A DNA stretch of 64,000 nt, taken from assembly GCF_047495875.1 (NCBI RefSeq), contig NC_092461.1, positions 91,890,431 through 91,954,430 of the forward strand, read 5' to 3'. Position numbers and translations under genes: made by a program. Shown here piece by piece: positions 9,688 through 24,600 of the stretch; the stretch's first letter is position 1, and every line of letters begins with the position of its first letter. The notes under the pieces were generated by a model. The model was not told the origin of the DNA. It did not search any database and was given only the letters and a program-made list of their open reading frames with translations. This DNA is from Pithys albifrons albifrons. Taxonomy: Eukaryota > Chordata > Aves > Passeriformes > Thamnophilidae.

Positions 9688-12600
9688 CTTAGTCAAAGGC
9701 AAAAAAACAAACAAAACCAGAAAGTAAGCAATTTTATCATAAAACTTTAAAACACAATTTATACTGAAACACTTGGATGCTGAGGTGAGTTTGGATCTTT
9801 CCTTATTAAATGAAGAATACCGTAACTGTTAGCAATCAGAATGTGCCTGGAAACTGTAACAGTAGATTGCTGTGAAGAGCTGTACTGGCTCAGTTAAAGT
9901 CTGTCTTGCCCCTCTGCCCCAAGTTTGAAAGATCTGCAGCTGATAATCAGGAAACCACAACTTGGTTTTATCACTGATTTTATCACTGTAACAGTAAGTT
10001 AGTGTCCGTGTCTGAACACAAGCAAGAAGGCCATGTTGCTTTGATGAAACTAATGCCCATGACTTCAGGAGACTGAGGGGAGAAGTAGAAGAAAGGTGGG
10101 GATGTTTAAGTGGCAATAATAAACATTCAACACACATAACCAAACACTAAGGGAAGAATAAAAGCAGGGCAAGTGTGCCTGAGGCTTGGTGGGGTGTGGG
10201 AATCCCTGTTTTCCTCAGCTCATCTTCCACTCAGGAAACTTTCTGAGGACAGTCTGATGTGGTAAACTTTTCCGTTGTGCTCTGCCAAACAGCTGCCCAG
10301 TCTGGGCCAGGGGGCAGAGACAAGGAAACATGTAACATTTTTATATCCACAGTATCCTTTTGCTAGGAGTGCCCACCCACCTACTACTGTATTAAGAACC
10401 ATCTCTTTTTGTCCATTTTGGACTCCCACACTACTCCAAGTTTATGTAGGAAAGAACAGAATCCTGTAAGGATAAAGTTTTTGAGTTAGAAAAAGTTTTG
10501 GAGCTGCAAACAGATTCTAAGGCCTACTAGCTGATAATTAGTTCTGTGAGAAAAACTAGCAAGCTAGCAAAAACAAAAATGAGATAAGGAAGTTTTAGAA
10601 CAAGCTGCCTATGAGAAAGGAATGTTAGGTTTCTTACAGTAAAGACAACATCTGTGCAGAAAGTCATATCCAATTAGAAGCTGTAATGGAGTTTACAGAC
10701 ACTGTGATACAACTTACAGAACTTAGCTATGGGTGGGATTTTACAATATATATTGTGTAATTTGGAGTTAGAGTTAGCTTTTACCTTTACCTATTTTTTT
10801 CTTTTTCCTTTCTTCATGGAGTGATTTAACAAACTATCTTGTGTGTGACACCTGTGAACTGTGCCCTCTTTGTTATTTTGGCCACCACGACCTACTGCTA
10901 CAGAATCCTGTCTGTCATCTCTATCCACTCATGTTTTTACAAATCTGTTGCAACATCTTAGTCATCTCCTTTCCAGGCCAAAAAGAGTCTTAGCTCTCTA
11001 TTGCATCTGCTTGTATGGAAGATATTCCCATGTTTTATCGCTGTCTCTAAACCTTTTGCAGCAGCAAAGTCCTTTATCTGAAATAAGAGAAAGCCTTTAG
11101 TCTGTGTCAGATACAGGCAAAGCATGAGTTTATACAACAGCAAAAGTACTTCTTCCATCTTTATTTTCATTCTTTCCTTAATTTCCTGTATTCAACATAT
11201 TCTGACTGACAAGTTGGTACTTTCAAAGATCTGATGAGGAGCTTTTGAAATTTTTTCAGGTCAACCTACACTATTTTGTGGCCAGAACAGTGTTGATAAC
11301 ATACCCCTGCCTTGACTATTGCAAAGGGTACTTCTACAACATCAAGGGTTTCTTTTTTCCATCTCTGCGCTTCTCCAGTGATTTGTCTGGGAATTGGGAA
11401 AAGGCTAGTAAGGGGACAGCTTGGACTCTGACCCAAACTGGCCAAAGGGATTCTATGCATCATACTCAGCAACAAAACCTGGGGAGGCAAGAGGGTTGGC
11501 TTGGACCCCATGGTGGCTGTTGGTCAGAGACTGGCTGGGCATCAGTGTGCCTGTGGGAAGTGCTGACTTACTGTCTTTGCATCACTTGTTTCCTATGACC
11601 TCTTCCCTTTCTTAAACTGTTATCATGACTGTTATCACGACCTATGAGTTTTCTCACTTTTGTTCCTCCTGGTCTCTTCCCCGTGCAGCTGCAGAGGAGT
11701 GATGGGGGAGAGTGAGCAATCAGCTCTGTTCAACACACAAAAAACCCTTAAAAATAAACAAATCTACAAGAGAGAACCACGTTTGCCACCTGCAAATTCT
11801 CAGGTTACGAAGAAAGCTTTATGGGAGAAGTCATTATCACCAGTATCTTAACCATTTTGATCTGGAGGAGAAGAGTTCTAGCAGTTTACTACTTCCATGG
11901 GTTTATGTTGTCAGTTTGTTCCAAAACTTCCATTCCAAACAGGTACTGTGCTGAGTTGTGTGCACACACATGCCCTGTGAGCAGTTATGGCACGGACTGC
12001 AGTCTCTCCAGTTCCTTCCACAGTCAGCACTCAGGCAAAGTGTATGTTAAGCTTCCTAGCATGTACTCATCTCCACTGTTTTTTCTTTTTAAATTTTGTG
12101 ATTCTAAACACACTTCAGGAACCAGTAAGTAAAAATTTCTTTGCTGTTGCTATTCACAACACCAGCATTTCTCTACTTATAGCACAGACAAATTATTCTG
12201 CTTTTTTCTAGTAACAACATGCTTGGGTTTAGTTTACTGTCTCTCACCATGTAATTGCTACTATGCCCAAATGAGGATAGAGTTTTCAAAAAATCTGGAA
12301 ATTATTAATGACTTTATGGGAAGGCAGCCATTTGGAATAACCATTCCTAAACTGGAACCTGCAAAAATTAAAGGGTGGAAAAATGAAGTCTCTTAGCCCT
12401 CCTTAATACCTCGAAGTTCTTTGACGTATAGAAGACCCTGTTATGTCCCAGAGCTAACAAAATATGTATATTTTATGTACATGTGTGGGTATGCATGCAT
12501 TTGTGAATTACCTCTGAAAGCTGGATTTGCTGCTGCTATTTTGTGTAGAGTAGCAGTAACTTCCTCAACACTCATGTTTCTTACACTGTTCAAAAATTCA

Positions 12601-15600
12601 GTCATGACGTTGTTCTCGTATGCTGTGTCTGAGGAGCCAGTTGAAGGGTTCTGGGGTTCATCTTCTCCATTTACTGATAAGGACTTCTTAGCTGATCGGC
12701 TGCTTGAATAGTCTTAAAGAAGAGAAATACTGTTTCTCAGTAAGAGAAGTTTCTGAAAAATCTTCATTACATGTTTCTCTAAATGGGGCTTTTCACAACA
12801 AGCATTTCCAGTCTGGCACAGCAGTATTGCTGGTAAGGTTCACATCTAACTGCTACATTTTCAAACAACCAAGAGTCAGGAATGCTTTCCATTTACAGAA
12901 AATCCTGAAGAAACAAGGGTGGAGAGGTAAGTGAAAGCTATTTACATTATGCTTACAAAAAGGGAATAGAAGTTTAAAATCTCATCTATTATAAGTCATT
13001 GTGTGATTTTTGTTGTTAGCATTGTATTAATTAAAGTTTTCAAAAGCTAAACTTCCTAGAAAAACCAGAAAATTGACATCACACGGAAAAAAAAATCATA
13101 CAAAATAACTTCACTAGTATCATAGCTATCTTGCCTTTCCAAGCATATGAGTATACTTCCTGTGTTTGAGAAAAAAAGCCATTTGTTTATATAAGAGGGA
13201 ATTGACCTCAGAGAAATCAAGGATTCTTTGAAAAAATTAATCAGAAGTACTGAGGCCAAGCAGCTGCAGTAGTCAGGTATTATCCATCTTATACAACATA
13301 ACTTTCTTTCCACTAACATCTCAATTTGACTAGACCTGCAGTAAGCATCTTCTCCAACAAGAAAGGAAAGAAATTTTGGGACAGAAAGGAAAAAAACACC
13401 AGAGAAACTTCAAAAGTCTCCTTAAAAACAATTGCCTCTGAACAGAAGAAAGTTGGAGATGACACTAACTCAATTTCTCCCCAAATCCCACAGTTAAGTA
13501 GGATCAAGGTTTTTTAATAGTCTTCCCTCTCTATAAAGGATGGGGAAAAAATGCCAAACCATGAATTTATGCTGCTTGACTCTGGCTTTATTCTGCTCTT
13601 AAGCTCTGCTTTTAGAGAAGGAGGAAAAAAAGGCTGAGTACAATTTTATGCAAAGTTCACTGTTAAGATCAAAGCACAGTAAAGACTGCAAAGCCAACAG
13701 TACCAGTATCAGAATCACTAACATCTGCTGACGTCGGGTCAGACCGTTCTGTGGAGCATTCCAATGTTGTTTCTCCATTATATTCAACATCTACGAGGTC
13801 CTACAAGAATTAAAAAGGATGTGTTCAAAATGTCATCTGGACAACCTCTTGTAATTATGAACTATTATGATCACAAACCAAATTAAAGACTAGTATTTCT
13901 GCCACCAAATCTGAAAAATCAAGTATTTCTTTGAAATCATAGGGCTGATAATGGACTTCTGTGTATACACTGCCCATGGTACCTCTTTACATCTGAAAAA
14001 CTGTTTTAGGCAACAAAGGGATGCTTATTAACCTAATACTCAACATATCAGGTCTAAAAAGATAGTATAAAGGTTTAGTTCAAAAACTACCAGTTGAAAG
14101 ATCACAGTTTACAATACTAACAAGGCCTAATGTGGGAAAACATTTTGGTTTTCTACAACTAGTAAGTTAGAAATTACTTCAGTTAGAATTTGATTGTTTT
14201 GCAACATGTCAGCAGCCTCAAAGTAGTACTCGAAACACCTCCATATGTACCACCTATGTAAAGACAAGCCAGTCAAAAATAATAGCAGAGAGGATTTCTA
14301 ATAGTGGAAGAAGAGACCTGAAAGAGAACAGTCCAAAGAGTAGGACCAAAAGTTGCATAAGAAAGTCAGTATCAAAGATGCTTGATTACGTGGTGCATGA
14401 AGTCAAGGCCAGGAACAAAAACAGGACATAGAACAAGAGTGTCAGGAAAGCTTAAGTTAGAATTGAAAGGGGGCATAAATAGCAGAAAACCTTAGATGTA
14501 AGAAAAAGCATGGGGAAACATGAGACAAGATGATTTTTAGTTGCTATTAACAAAAAAAGTGCAAGCACCTTTGAACAAAAATTATTAAGACTCATCAACA
14601 GAAAAGCTAAAATTTTATCCTATCATCACTACAAAAATTCACATATTTAATAGGCAAAACTTACAATACAGTCTCCACAACAATTTTCTTTCATTATTTA
14701 TAATAATAAATAATTTATTTATAATAATAAAAATGCATAATCACAGGAACCTACAGATTTATAGAATAAAATCAAAACAAAGTCTGCACTTACTTTGTTT
14801 GATGCAGCCTGCTGACGATACTCCACCAGTGCATCTGTAAGAGTCTGTGTAACTTTCAGGATAAATGAAGCATCATCTTCATTCAGTATCTCAAAACTTT
14901 GCTAGGAAAAAAAACCAAAACAAAACAGCATGCAGTAAAACATTTCCCCTCTGAAAGACTGAAGTATCACAATTTATCAACGAGCCTGCAGGAACCTCAT
15001 TTTCTTTGTCTCTATCGTTCTGTCAGATGTAACTGAAATTATAAAGCAAATACAGTTTTTATTCTTAATGCCATAAACTGGGGGTAGGGAAGTGGAATGA
15101 AAGAGCATCCTAACAGAAGAAAGCCGCAGCTACCCAATACAATCCTTCAGAAAGGAACAACCCAAGAGTATGTCTGGAAATACAGAGAAGATAATGCCTT
15201 TCCATAAGTATTTTGATCTCTTCCCAAGGTACCTGCATACAAATGAACATGTACACATTCCCTGAGGCAATGGAGTCATAACCCATTTCTCTAGAAAGTA
15301 GCAAAAAGCCAGCATGCTATTGAATTTAAAAATGCCTGCTGCCTTGCCCTACACTAACCTTCTTCACCAAAAGCCTAAGGAAAAAGCAGACTTGAAGCTG
15401 TGAAGCTTCAGTAAGGGACCAAGCTGTAGTCCCAATAGCCCTCACAGAGAGGGCTACATGTCATCCCCTTCTCTGCCCTAAGAAAGTCCTGCTGAAAACT
15501 GTTGCATTGTGACCAATGCAAGTGAACTGCAGGTCTGTCCTAACAATCCAACCTTCTGGGCACTCTAAACAATGGAAAAAGTAATAAAAACCTAGCATTA

Positions 15601-18600
15601 AGCTTGTATGTGACAGCATAACACTGGTTATCTTGTGATTTAACACTAACGGTATTTATCTCCTGGTTCACACAATGTATATTTAATGAAAATATTGTCA
15701 TAAGCTAGGTGGAAAAAGAAGACTACATTTGGGCAATGATGTCTTTGCTATGAGATTATATAAGAAATATGATTATTTTAATGACACATCACATACTACT
15801 TTCATAGTATGCTCCGCATACAGATTTTCACAATTAAAAAAATGCACAGTATGGATAATTATTGAAAACTTATTACAGTATGAACAGCAGGGCCAAAAAA
15901 ATGAGTCCGAAAAGACCACTTGCATCTTTTTTGTATCCACATGTAAGAAACCTTTTGAATCCAACAACAACAGAGACATATAATGCAGTGTATAACTGTA
16001 GATGCTAATATTAAACATTTTAAAAAAAAACAACTTTACAAAACAGAATGGTGTTCCAATCACATTCCCAATAGTCCTTTTTTATTCTTGGATGACAATC
16101 ATACTAAGCAAAAATATGCCTCAAAACTAACTCAAGTTTTATTAACAAGGTGCAACCTTTACTCCTAATAATTCCCTAGGAAGAAAGAATTTATGATAGT
16201 CAGTAGTGCTTCAATTACCATGCAAGTAGCTCAGTCACAGCAACTACCAGTAAACATTTTCATGCAGTTTGTCACTGGTGCTTTTATTAAAATCACCACT
16301 TCTGTATGCAGGACCCAAATGTTGTTGATAGACATCTAAAACTGGCAACTGCTGGTTTTCCACTCTTACTGAGTGGGTCACTGCTGTGAATGTGTACATA
16401 ATACATGTTTTCAATAACTGAACAGAATTCTGTTTTCTGCCACTTTACAGAGGGATAGGCAGGTTTTTTGTAGTTTATGGGGTTCTGCGGAAGGCTTGGT
16501 TTAAATACACAACTTGCATTTTATTTCTTAAAAATTGCTGTTTTCCTTTCTGCATATCTCAGATATTTGTCTTCATTCTGCTTCCTCCCGTTATTGAATT
16601 ACATCTTTCCAAATTCCTCATTTGAAAATCATAGACCAGTTATAAAAAAAGGAGAAAAAATTTTAAAAAGCCATTTTACCAAAGCATGTGTTACAGTTTC
16701 AAAATCTTTCATGGAATTTTTTACTTTTTGTGTCTCTTACCAACACAGCGGTTTGAGGGGTGGAAGCCAGAATGAGATGGCCCAGCTCTTTCACTACCAG
16801 TTAGTTCACTGTCTAAAGCCTGAACAAAGGGACGGCTGATTCCCATGTGATGGCTGGGGAGAGGATTGAGGGAAGTGGGAGGAGAGAGGTTTACTGGTGC
16901 TAGCAACACTTTGATTCTCCTCCATCTGCTTGGGTGCCTAGCCACCATTTCACTGGGCTGGTGGAAGCACTGGGAGGGAGTTTCCTGGCTTGTCTTCATC
17001 ACCTCCCACTGTTGGTAAATAGAACTGCTCCAAAGGGGCAGAGGTAGCACTTGATTTGTTTGAAAGTTTTAGTTACAGTGTTGCTGTTTGTTCTGTTCTG
17101 GTTTTGGTTATACGCTTATGTATTTGTAGTGAAGACCTGCTATGCTTTTCTCTACATTTTATAATTAAAGACTCTTAATTTCAAAGGTTGTGGTGGTTTT
17201 GAGGAGAGAGAGATCCCCTTCCTAGTCCAGAAGGACTCCTCATTTCCATTGATAGACATCTTGGTTTCTTTTTAAACAGCACGTAGTTAAGGAATTAAGT
17301 TAAGCTGCAGTTGAGAAAAATGCAATAATTTTCAATGCAAGTCATTGCCCTGACAGCAAACCAGTATTTTGGCAGAAATAATGTCTAGAAACTTGAGAAT
17401 TAGTAGATATATAATAAATTCAGTGACATTAATCCTATTCTGATTTCTACCTTCTGACAAAATACGTTGCTGGATTACCAGACTGCCTACATTTCATATT
17501 TAGCAAAATTTAGCAAAATTTTATTTTTAATTTTTTTCCAAAACTACATGGCAAGGTAAGATTTAATACTCACCAAATAACCCAAAAGTTCTTCCTGACT
17601 AGTGAACTCTTCAGGATTTGCTGTATGTTCTTGCTGTTTAACATTAAAAAAAAGGTCCAGAGATCTATTATGTGCAGTAAATATAATTGAACAGTAACAA
17701 TTATGGTTACTCTAAAATTGTTGCTCTTAATTTTTGTACTTTTATGAAATGTATACATAAGTTTTCATAACAAAGTTGGAAAAAACCTTGTTGTTAATAG
17801 TTTTGCCTTAGTAACTTGTAGTTATTTATTGTCAATAATACTATTAATTTGAATAAGCAAACACCACTACCAAACATATATTAAAGTAATTATTTTCCCA
17901 ACTATTGCCAATGGAGCAGCCCGTTAACAAAAAAATATTCACCTCAACTCCCTTGTTTTCTTCCTGCAATTGTTTACTGGTCTCGCACCTTAAAATAAAA
18001 TAAGTAAAACATTCAGTTGATTGATCCATCAAAAAAATGTGTAGCCAGCCAATAACTGATAATCAGTTTAAACTCCTGACACACTACTACGATAGTAGTT
18101 CTGACACACTCTGAAAGAAAGGTCACATACTATTTCCTTTGAGAAATCCCAGTGGTCACAAATATCATCATAAAAATTATTTATGCATTTCTGGTTTGGG
18201 TTTTTTTTGTGTGTGGGATTATCTAGCACATAAGTTTTAAAAGTCAAAGTTAATAAAATGTTTGACATTGTAGTAATAGCTGTAAGATTTCTGTATACAT
18301 TGCAGAAAGACAAGGCTCCTACTTACAGTCTGATTTTTTCAGCACTTCACAAACTTTCCTTTACAAAAATTCATCTATAAAAAGAAGCATTTTACAATGT
18401 AGCCACACAAATACTGGGCACACAAAGATATATATGGCTGAATGTTATTAAGCCATATTTGTGCTGTTCTGCAATTACAACTGCTATAGATACGTTCCAT
18501 TCCTTTGTGAGCTCAGGAACCAAGGTGACTGACTGGGTGTTTCTTACATTAACCAAAACCTTATGACTGCCAAGCCTAAGCTTTCCTCTTCTTTGAAATC

Positions 18601-21600
18601 TTTCTTAGGAATCAAATGCATAGTAAAAGTAGATGATGATAAAATAATTTAATGACTGTTTATTCAGAACTGATACAAGAAGTCATAGAAATTCTCAGAA
18701 AGGTATTGCAGAATCTTTAAGTGCGAGCCATCATGGGACAACTTGCTGTCAATGAGAATCTGATCTTATTCCTATGAAGAAACTACATACAGAGTTCATA
18801 TCCTTCAGTAGTTTCACAAAAGTAAACAGTAAAGGAACAAGCTGAAATCCTAATTTAGTAACTAACTTTCAAATCAGTCTCTCACTGAAACACCTGGCTT
18901 CTCACAGTTACCCAGGATCTATATGAACCAGATTAAAAGAATAACATTAAATGATTTTCCAAAGTATACTGTTCTTAAAATTTAAAGTACAGAACTGCAC
19001 AATGAGGATCAGTATCCGGTAGAAATAGACGGCAGCACTTCCAGATGTGGATAGTTGAGCTTTTATTAGTTCCCTGGTTTTAAAGTTTTCATAAATCAGT
19101 TTACATTCCAGATTCAGAGCTGTTACAGTTATTTGAAAGCCAAATTAATAAACACAAAGATTCATAAACCTGGACTCGAATTTGGTTTCAATTGATCCTT
19201 TTCAGTAACAGTAAGCAAACAGAAGGTGTTAGTCCTACATGTCTAGGAGAGATATTACTGGTTTAAAGTTAAAAAAAATTCCAAAAGATGTAATTAAGAG
19301 CAAAACCAAAGAACTGTTGGAACAGAAATCTCATGTCTGTGTTGATGCATGTATATCCCTTATTAAATGCTTTCCTGTGCTTCCTGGTCTTACACAAAGA
19401 TGACTGATGTTAGAAATATTCTTCTCACACAAAGGCTTATGGTTCAAACTGAACTCACAATACTGTTATTAATAAGATGCTTACAAGCAGCAACCACAGT
19501 TTGGCCATTTTAGAACACAATATTTCTTATTGCCCCTCCATGAAATTTTTTGTAAAGACGAACCCAAATTGTTACAGCTATCTATGGATTATCTTTCCCT
19601 TCCCAAATCAGTTCATATACCACCCTAATTATCTGACATAAACCCATAAGAAAGGTGGTTTTAATAAACCGTGAGGTTTGTGAACATTTTGAGCAGCGCA
19701 GCACATGATGATTACACCTTGAGGATAACACAGTTAAATACAAAACCCAGCTGCATCCAGAGCAAAATCTGAGGGCACTTTACATGCATCAGGTTGTCTG
19801 TTGATGGGAGAGGTTTACAGCTGGGCAAAATTTCAGAAGACAAGTATTTTACTATTATGCTAATCCAATGTAGACAGTTACCATCTACAACATTTTTCTT
19901 TAAGTAAACCCTTTAAAGGGTTTTAGAGGTGGTGGATTTTTTATTTCTTTTACCTTTCTGAGTTATCTTTGCTGCTTTCAATAGCCTTATTAGGTTCAAC
20001 CTTCTCATCTGGTTTTGCCTGTTCTTTCTGACATTTTCCCTTCTCCTCTTGAACACTCTTTTCATCTAAAACAATAAAAACAGTATATTAAGTAATGTTT
20101 TTTTCTAATATTTTTAATTTAAAAGTAGTATTTGTTTAGAATATTTTTAAAAATAACATGAATAAAACCTGAAGGTGGAAGTAAGGTATCTTGTGAAGAA
20201 ATAAAATAAAAATTGAACCTAAAAATCAAAGATTTGGTTCAGCCATGAACCACAAGTTTGTATTTCTGATCAGAAATATTCTGAGAGCAATTGTAATGCA
20301 GTTGGATGGAATCCTAATCTCACCTTTGACTTTAAGTCTACAACCAAGCAGCAAGCTCTGATGTTTCTTCAATTACATGCTGTTCACTGATTTTTATATT
20401 TAATTCTGGCTTTGACTTCAAGAAAATAAGCATTAATCAAAAATTTTAGATGTCACTCAAAAAAAGAGAAAATCTATTGAATTATTTCCTTTTTATTCAT
20501 CTTGTTCTCTAAACAGTCTGGCATGCAGCTGTTCCCATTATTTTCCTGACATTGAAAAACAGCTTATATGCCCAAAAAGAGTCTGTGCCCATTCTCCAAA
20601 AATACGCATAGTAAACATTTCTAATTGTGAATCTGGTCTTGTTTCTGTTCTAAAGTATCCAGCAACATTCAGTAAAACAGGACTGTTTTCTTTGCAGATG
20701 CTGGGATTATTCTTTTCTCTGCCACAGACCCCAAGCCCATCCACACACTGCGCAAATCCACCTTCTATGACTCAACAGTGGAAGTTATAAACAGGCATAT
20801 ACAGAGTAATTCACACATTGGTGAAAGTTAAAAAAATTAATTAAAAAAATAATTTTTCCTCTTACCTTGAACCAGGTCTGGCAGTTCCCCATCTTTATTT
20901 TTACTGTCTGCTTTTTCTGCATTACTAAGCAACGCATCCACATGCTGAACTTTAGCTTTTGAAGGGCTGTCATCTGCATTAAAAGCTAAACAAACATGCA
21001 TAGTGGATGTTATCTTGATGATAGAAGATAGTTCTAAAACTGCACTTCAATTTGAACTAGCTCTGTTGCTGTGCAATGGTAGTTACAAAGGCAAAGAATC
21101 ATTTTATAAGCATTATTGTGTGACAGCATGTTAAATACAAACTACAAATTAGTAAAAAAGCTTTAAATATTTTATACCCTGGGTTATAATTACACACATA
21201 CATTTCTTAAAATATGTAAATATTATAAATGTATAATGCCACAGTCACATGCAAAAGTAGACACACAAACCAACAGGTTACAGTCAAGAAATGTAGTTTG
21301 GATAGGTCTCAACGTATTTCAAAGCCCTTTCCCAAATTCAAAATTGCTATTTTATCTCTTCAGAGAGTGACACTGCTAACCTAGATCATCTCATTACTCC
21401 TACTGAGCTATTTTAAGGTACTACTTACACATTAATACACATTATAATTGAGTACATTAGTTTTAATTCAAATCTTTAGTTTTCATCCAGGTCTGAGAAT
21501 GAGGGTCTGGTAGCAATTTTTAGCCATTTCCTGAAGTGGCACAGAATTGTACTGTCTGTCCATATGGACAACATTGTACTACAGTGAGCATTAAAAGATT

Positions 21601-24600
21601 AAACTCAGTGGGGAAGTCTCACAGATACCACATTGCTACAATTTTGTATCAATGGCTAGGAAAACAGCAAGTTTTCTTCCACAGATGACATCTATAGCTG
21701 TGCTTTAAGAGTTCTGTGTGGCTTTCTGTACTGCAAATCAAATAGACACATAGAGCTCCACCTGGTCCTTTTGCCCAGTTTACCAACTGCTGGTGAGTAG
21801 CAACACTGCAGAGACCACATCAGCTACCAGACAAAAAGAAATCATAGGTAAAGGATCCTGGCAAGCAAGGGGGACTGGAATGGGGAAAAAGAGGGAGAGA
21901 ACAAAGCCATATAAAACAGGCCTCTCCAGTTATGCTGAGCATGAAAGAACTTCTTAATCCTCACAAGTCTATGGGACCAGACGGGATCCATCCCAGGGTG
22001 ATGAGGGAGCTGGCAGAAGAGCTTACCAAACTGCTCTCCATCATCTTCCAACAGTCCTGGCTCTCTGGGGAGGTCCCAGGTGATTGGAAGTTGGCAAATG
22101 TCACCCCAATCCACAAAAAGGGCTGCAAGCAGGACCCTGGCAACTACAGGCCTGTCAGCCTGACCTCCGTGCCTGGCAGGGTTATGGAGCAGTTCATCCT
22201 GAGTGCAATCACACAGCACCTTCAGGGTGGACAAAGGATTAGACCCAGCCAGCATGGGTTTAGGAGGGGCAGTCCTGTCTGACCAACCTGATCTCTTTTT
22301 ACGATCAGGTGACCCATCTGGTGGATGAGGGGAAGGCTGTGGATGTGTCTATCTGGACTTCAGCAAGGCCTTTGACACTGTCTCCCATAATATACTCCTG
22401 GAAAAGCTGGTAGCCCATGGCCTGGACAAGTGTACCCTCTCCTGGATTAAGAGCTGGCTGGAGGGTTGGGCCCAGAGAGTGCTGGTGAACGGAGCTGCAT
22501 CCAGCTGGCGGCCAGTCACTAGTGGTGTTCCCCAGGGGTCTGTATTGGGTCCAGTCCTGTTTAACATCTTTGTTGATGATTTAGATGAGGGGATTGAGTC
22601 CATCATCAGCAAATTTGCTGATGACACCAAGCTGGGAGGGAGTGTTGATCTGCTGGAAGGCAGGAGGGCTCTGCAGAGGGATCTGGATAGACTTGAGAGA
22701 TGGGCTGATTCCAATGGGATGAAGTTCAACAAGGGCAAGTGCCGGGTCCTGCACTTTGGCCACAACAACCCCCTGCAGCGCTACAGGCTGGGCACAGAGT
22801 GGCTGGAGAGCAGCCAGGCAGAGGGACCTGGGGGTACTAATTGACAGGAAGCTCAACATGAGCTAACAGTGTGCCCAGGTGGCCAAGAAGGCCAATGGGA
22901 TCCTGTCCTGTATCAAAAATAGCGTGGCCAGCAGGGCCAGGGCAGTGATCCTTCCCCTGTACTCTGCATTGGTGAGGCCACACCTTGAGTGTTGTGTTCA
23001 GTTCTGGGCCCCACAGTTCAGAAAGGATATTGAGGTGCTGGAGCAAGTCCAGAGAAGAGCAACAAGGCTGGTGAAGGGACTGGAGCACAAGCCCTATGGG
23101 GAGAGGCTGAGGGAGCTGGGGTTGTTTAGCCTGGAGAAGAGGAGGCTCAGAGGTGACCTCATCACTGTCTAGAACTACCTGAAGGGAAGTTCTAGCCAGG
23201 TGGGGGTTGGTCTCTTCTCCCAGGCACTCAGCAATAGGACAAGGGGGCACAGGCTCAAGCTCTGCCAGGGGAAATTTAAGTTGGAGATCAGAAAAAAATT
23301 CTTTCCAGAGAGAGTAATCAGGCATTGAAATGGGCTGCCCAGAGAGGTGGTGGATTCACCATCCCTGGAGGTTTTTAACTGAGATTGGACATGGCACTGA
23401 GTCCATGATCTGGTAAATGGACTGGAGTTGGACCAAGGGTTGGACTCGATGATCTCGGAGGTCTTTTCCAACCCAATCGATTCTATGATTCTATGATTTT
23501 CAGTAGAACCTGTACAAAATGCAGCTTAGAACATTAGTGCACACAATTGCTGACCAAATACTTCAATTTGTCCTTAAATCAAGCTGATTTAGATCAAAGG
23601 AGTTTACCCAAATGAAAAATGACTATTTACATCCCACTGAGTACACTTACATTCTTGCCATCTCTTTCTCATTGTTGGAGCTTCTGTAACAACCTGAAAA
23701 TAAAGCCCAATTATATGTTAGTTGTTCTGTAGATGAAATTATTGCATTAGAGTTAATTTTTTTAAAAGAATATATAACCAGTAGTATAAAACACCTATGT
23801 GTAAATCCCTTAATGGATATTCAAAAAGTAGTAAGTCAGTTACCTGAACACTTATTTACACAATTAAATTGCTGTTAGATCTTTAAAAAGTCAAATAGCT
23901 GGTTTCAGAAGATACAGCAGTAAAATTAAACCAAGTTGCACATGCTCTGTTTAAAAGTCCCTTAAATCAAGAATGGATTTGCTATGGATGTAATGAAACT
24001 ACCTAGAAAAACAGAAAAGTCTACAAAATATAGATGGAACTAATTACTTCTATATCCTTGAACATAAATCTCAAGTAAAATAAACAGTCTAAACTCAAGA
24101 AGAAATTTAAGTAGGTCAAATGAAAAAGTTCCTGCCAATAGTCAGTTTGGTTTTCTTTTTAAGCAGAGATTAAAAATGAAGGGTATGCAGACAGAAAGGA
24201 TTTAACAATCTGAAATCTCTCCTTTCTACAGCATTGACTTGATCTTCCAATATTTCCATACTTGTTTGTCATCAAAAGAGTAGGATCAGTGCAGGTTCTT
24301 ATCCTTAAGCCTAGGAGTGATAGTATCACACAGAAGGAAACACAGGTCTCTTTTCAGATTTAACACAGGAACCTTGTGAACTCCACTTTGAAAGGAGACA
24401 TCTATGCACATTAAATAGCATTTGCAAGGGATCTTGTCAAGAAATGCTGCTTAACAAGCAGGATGCTGACAGACATTGACGTTGATGGAGAAAAATTCAA
24501 TGTATATCACAAAGAACACTGAGCACCTCAATAAGCTTGCCATGAATCAGCGTGGCAAGGTACACCTCAAGAAGTAACTTTGCCTGCCCAGATAAGGGTG

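Noticed and set aside
22349..23471. Minus-strand ORFs of up to 162 aa
   Set aside because: Shadows of the CR1 reverse-transcriptase frame on the opposite strand.
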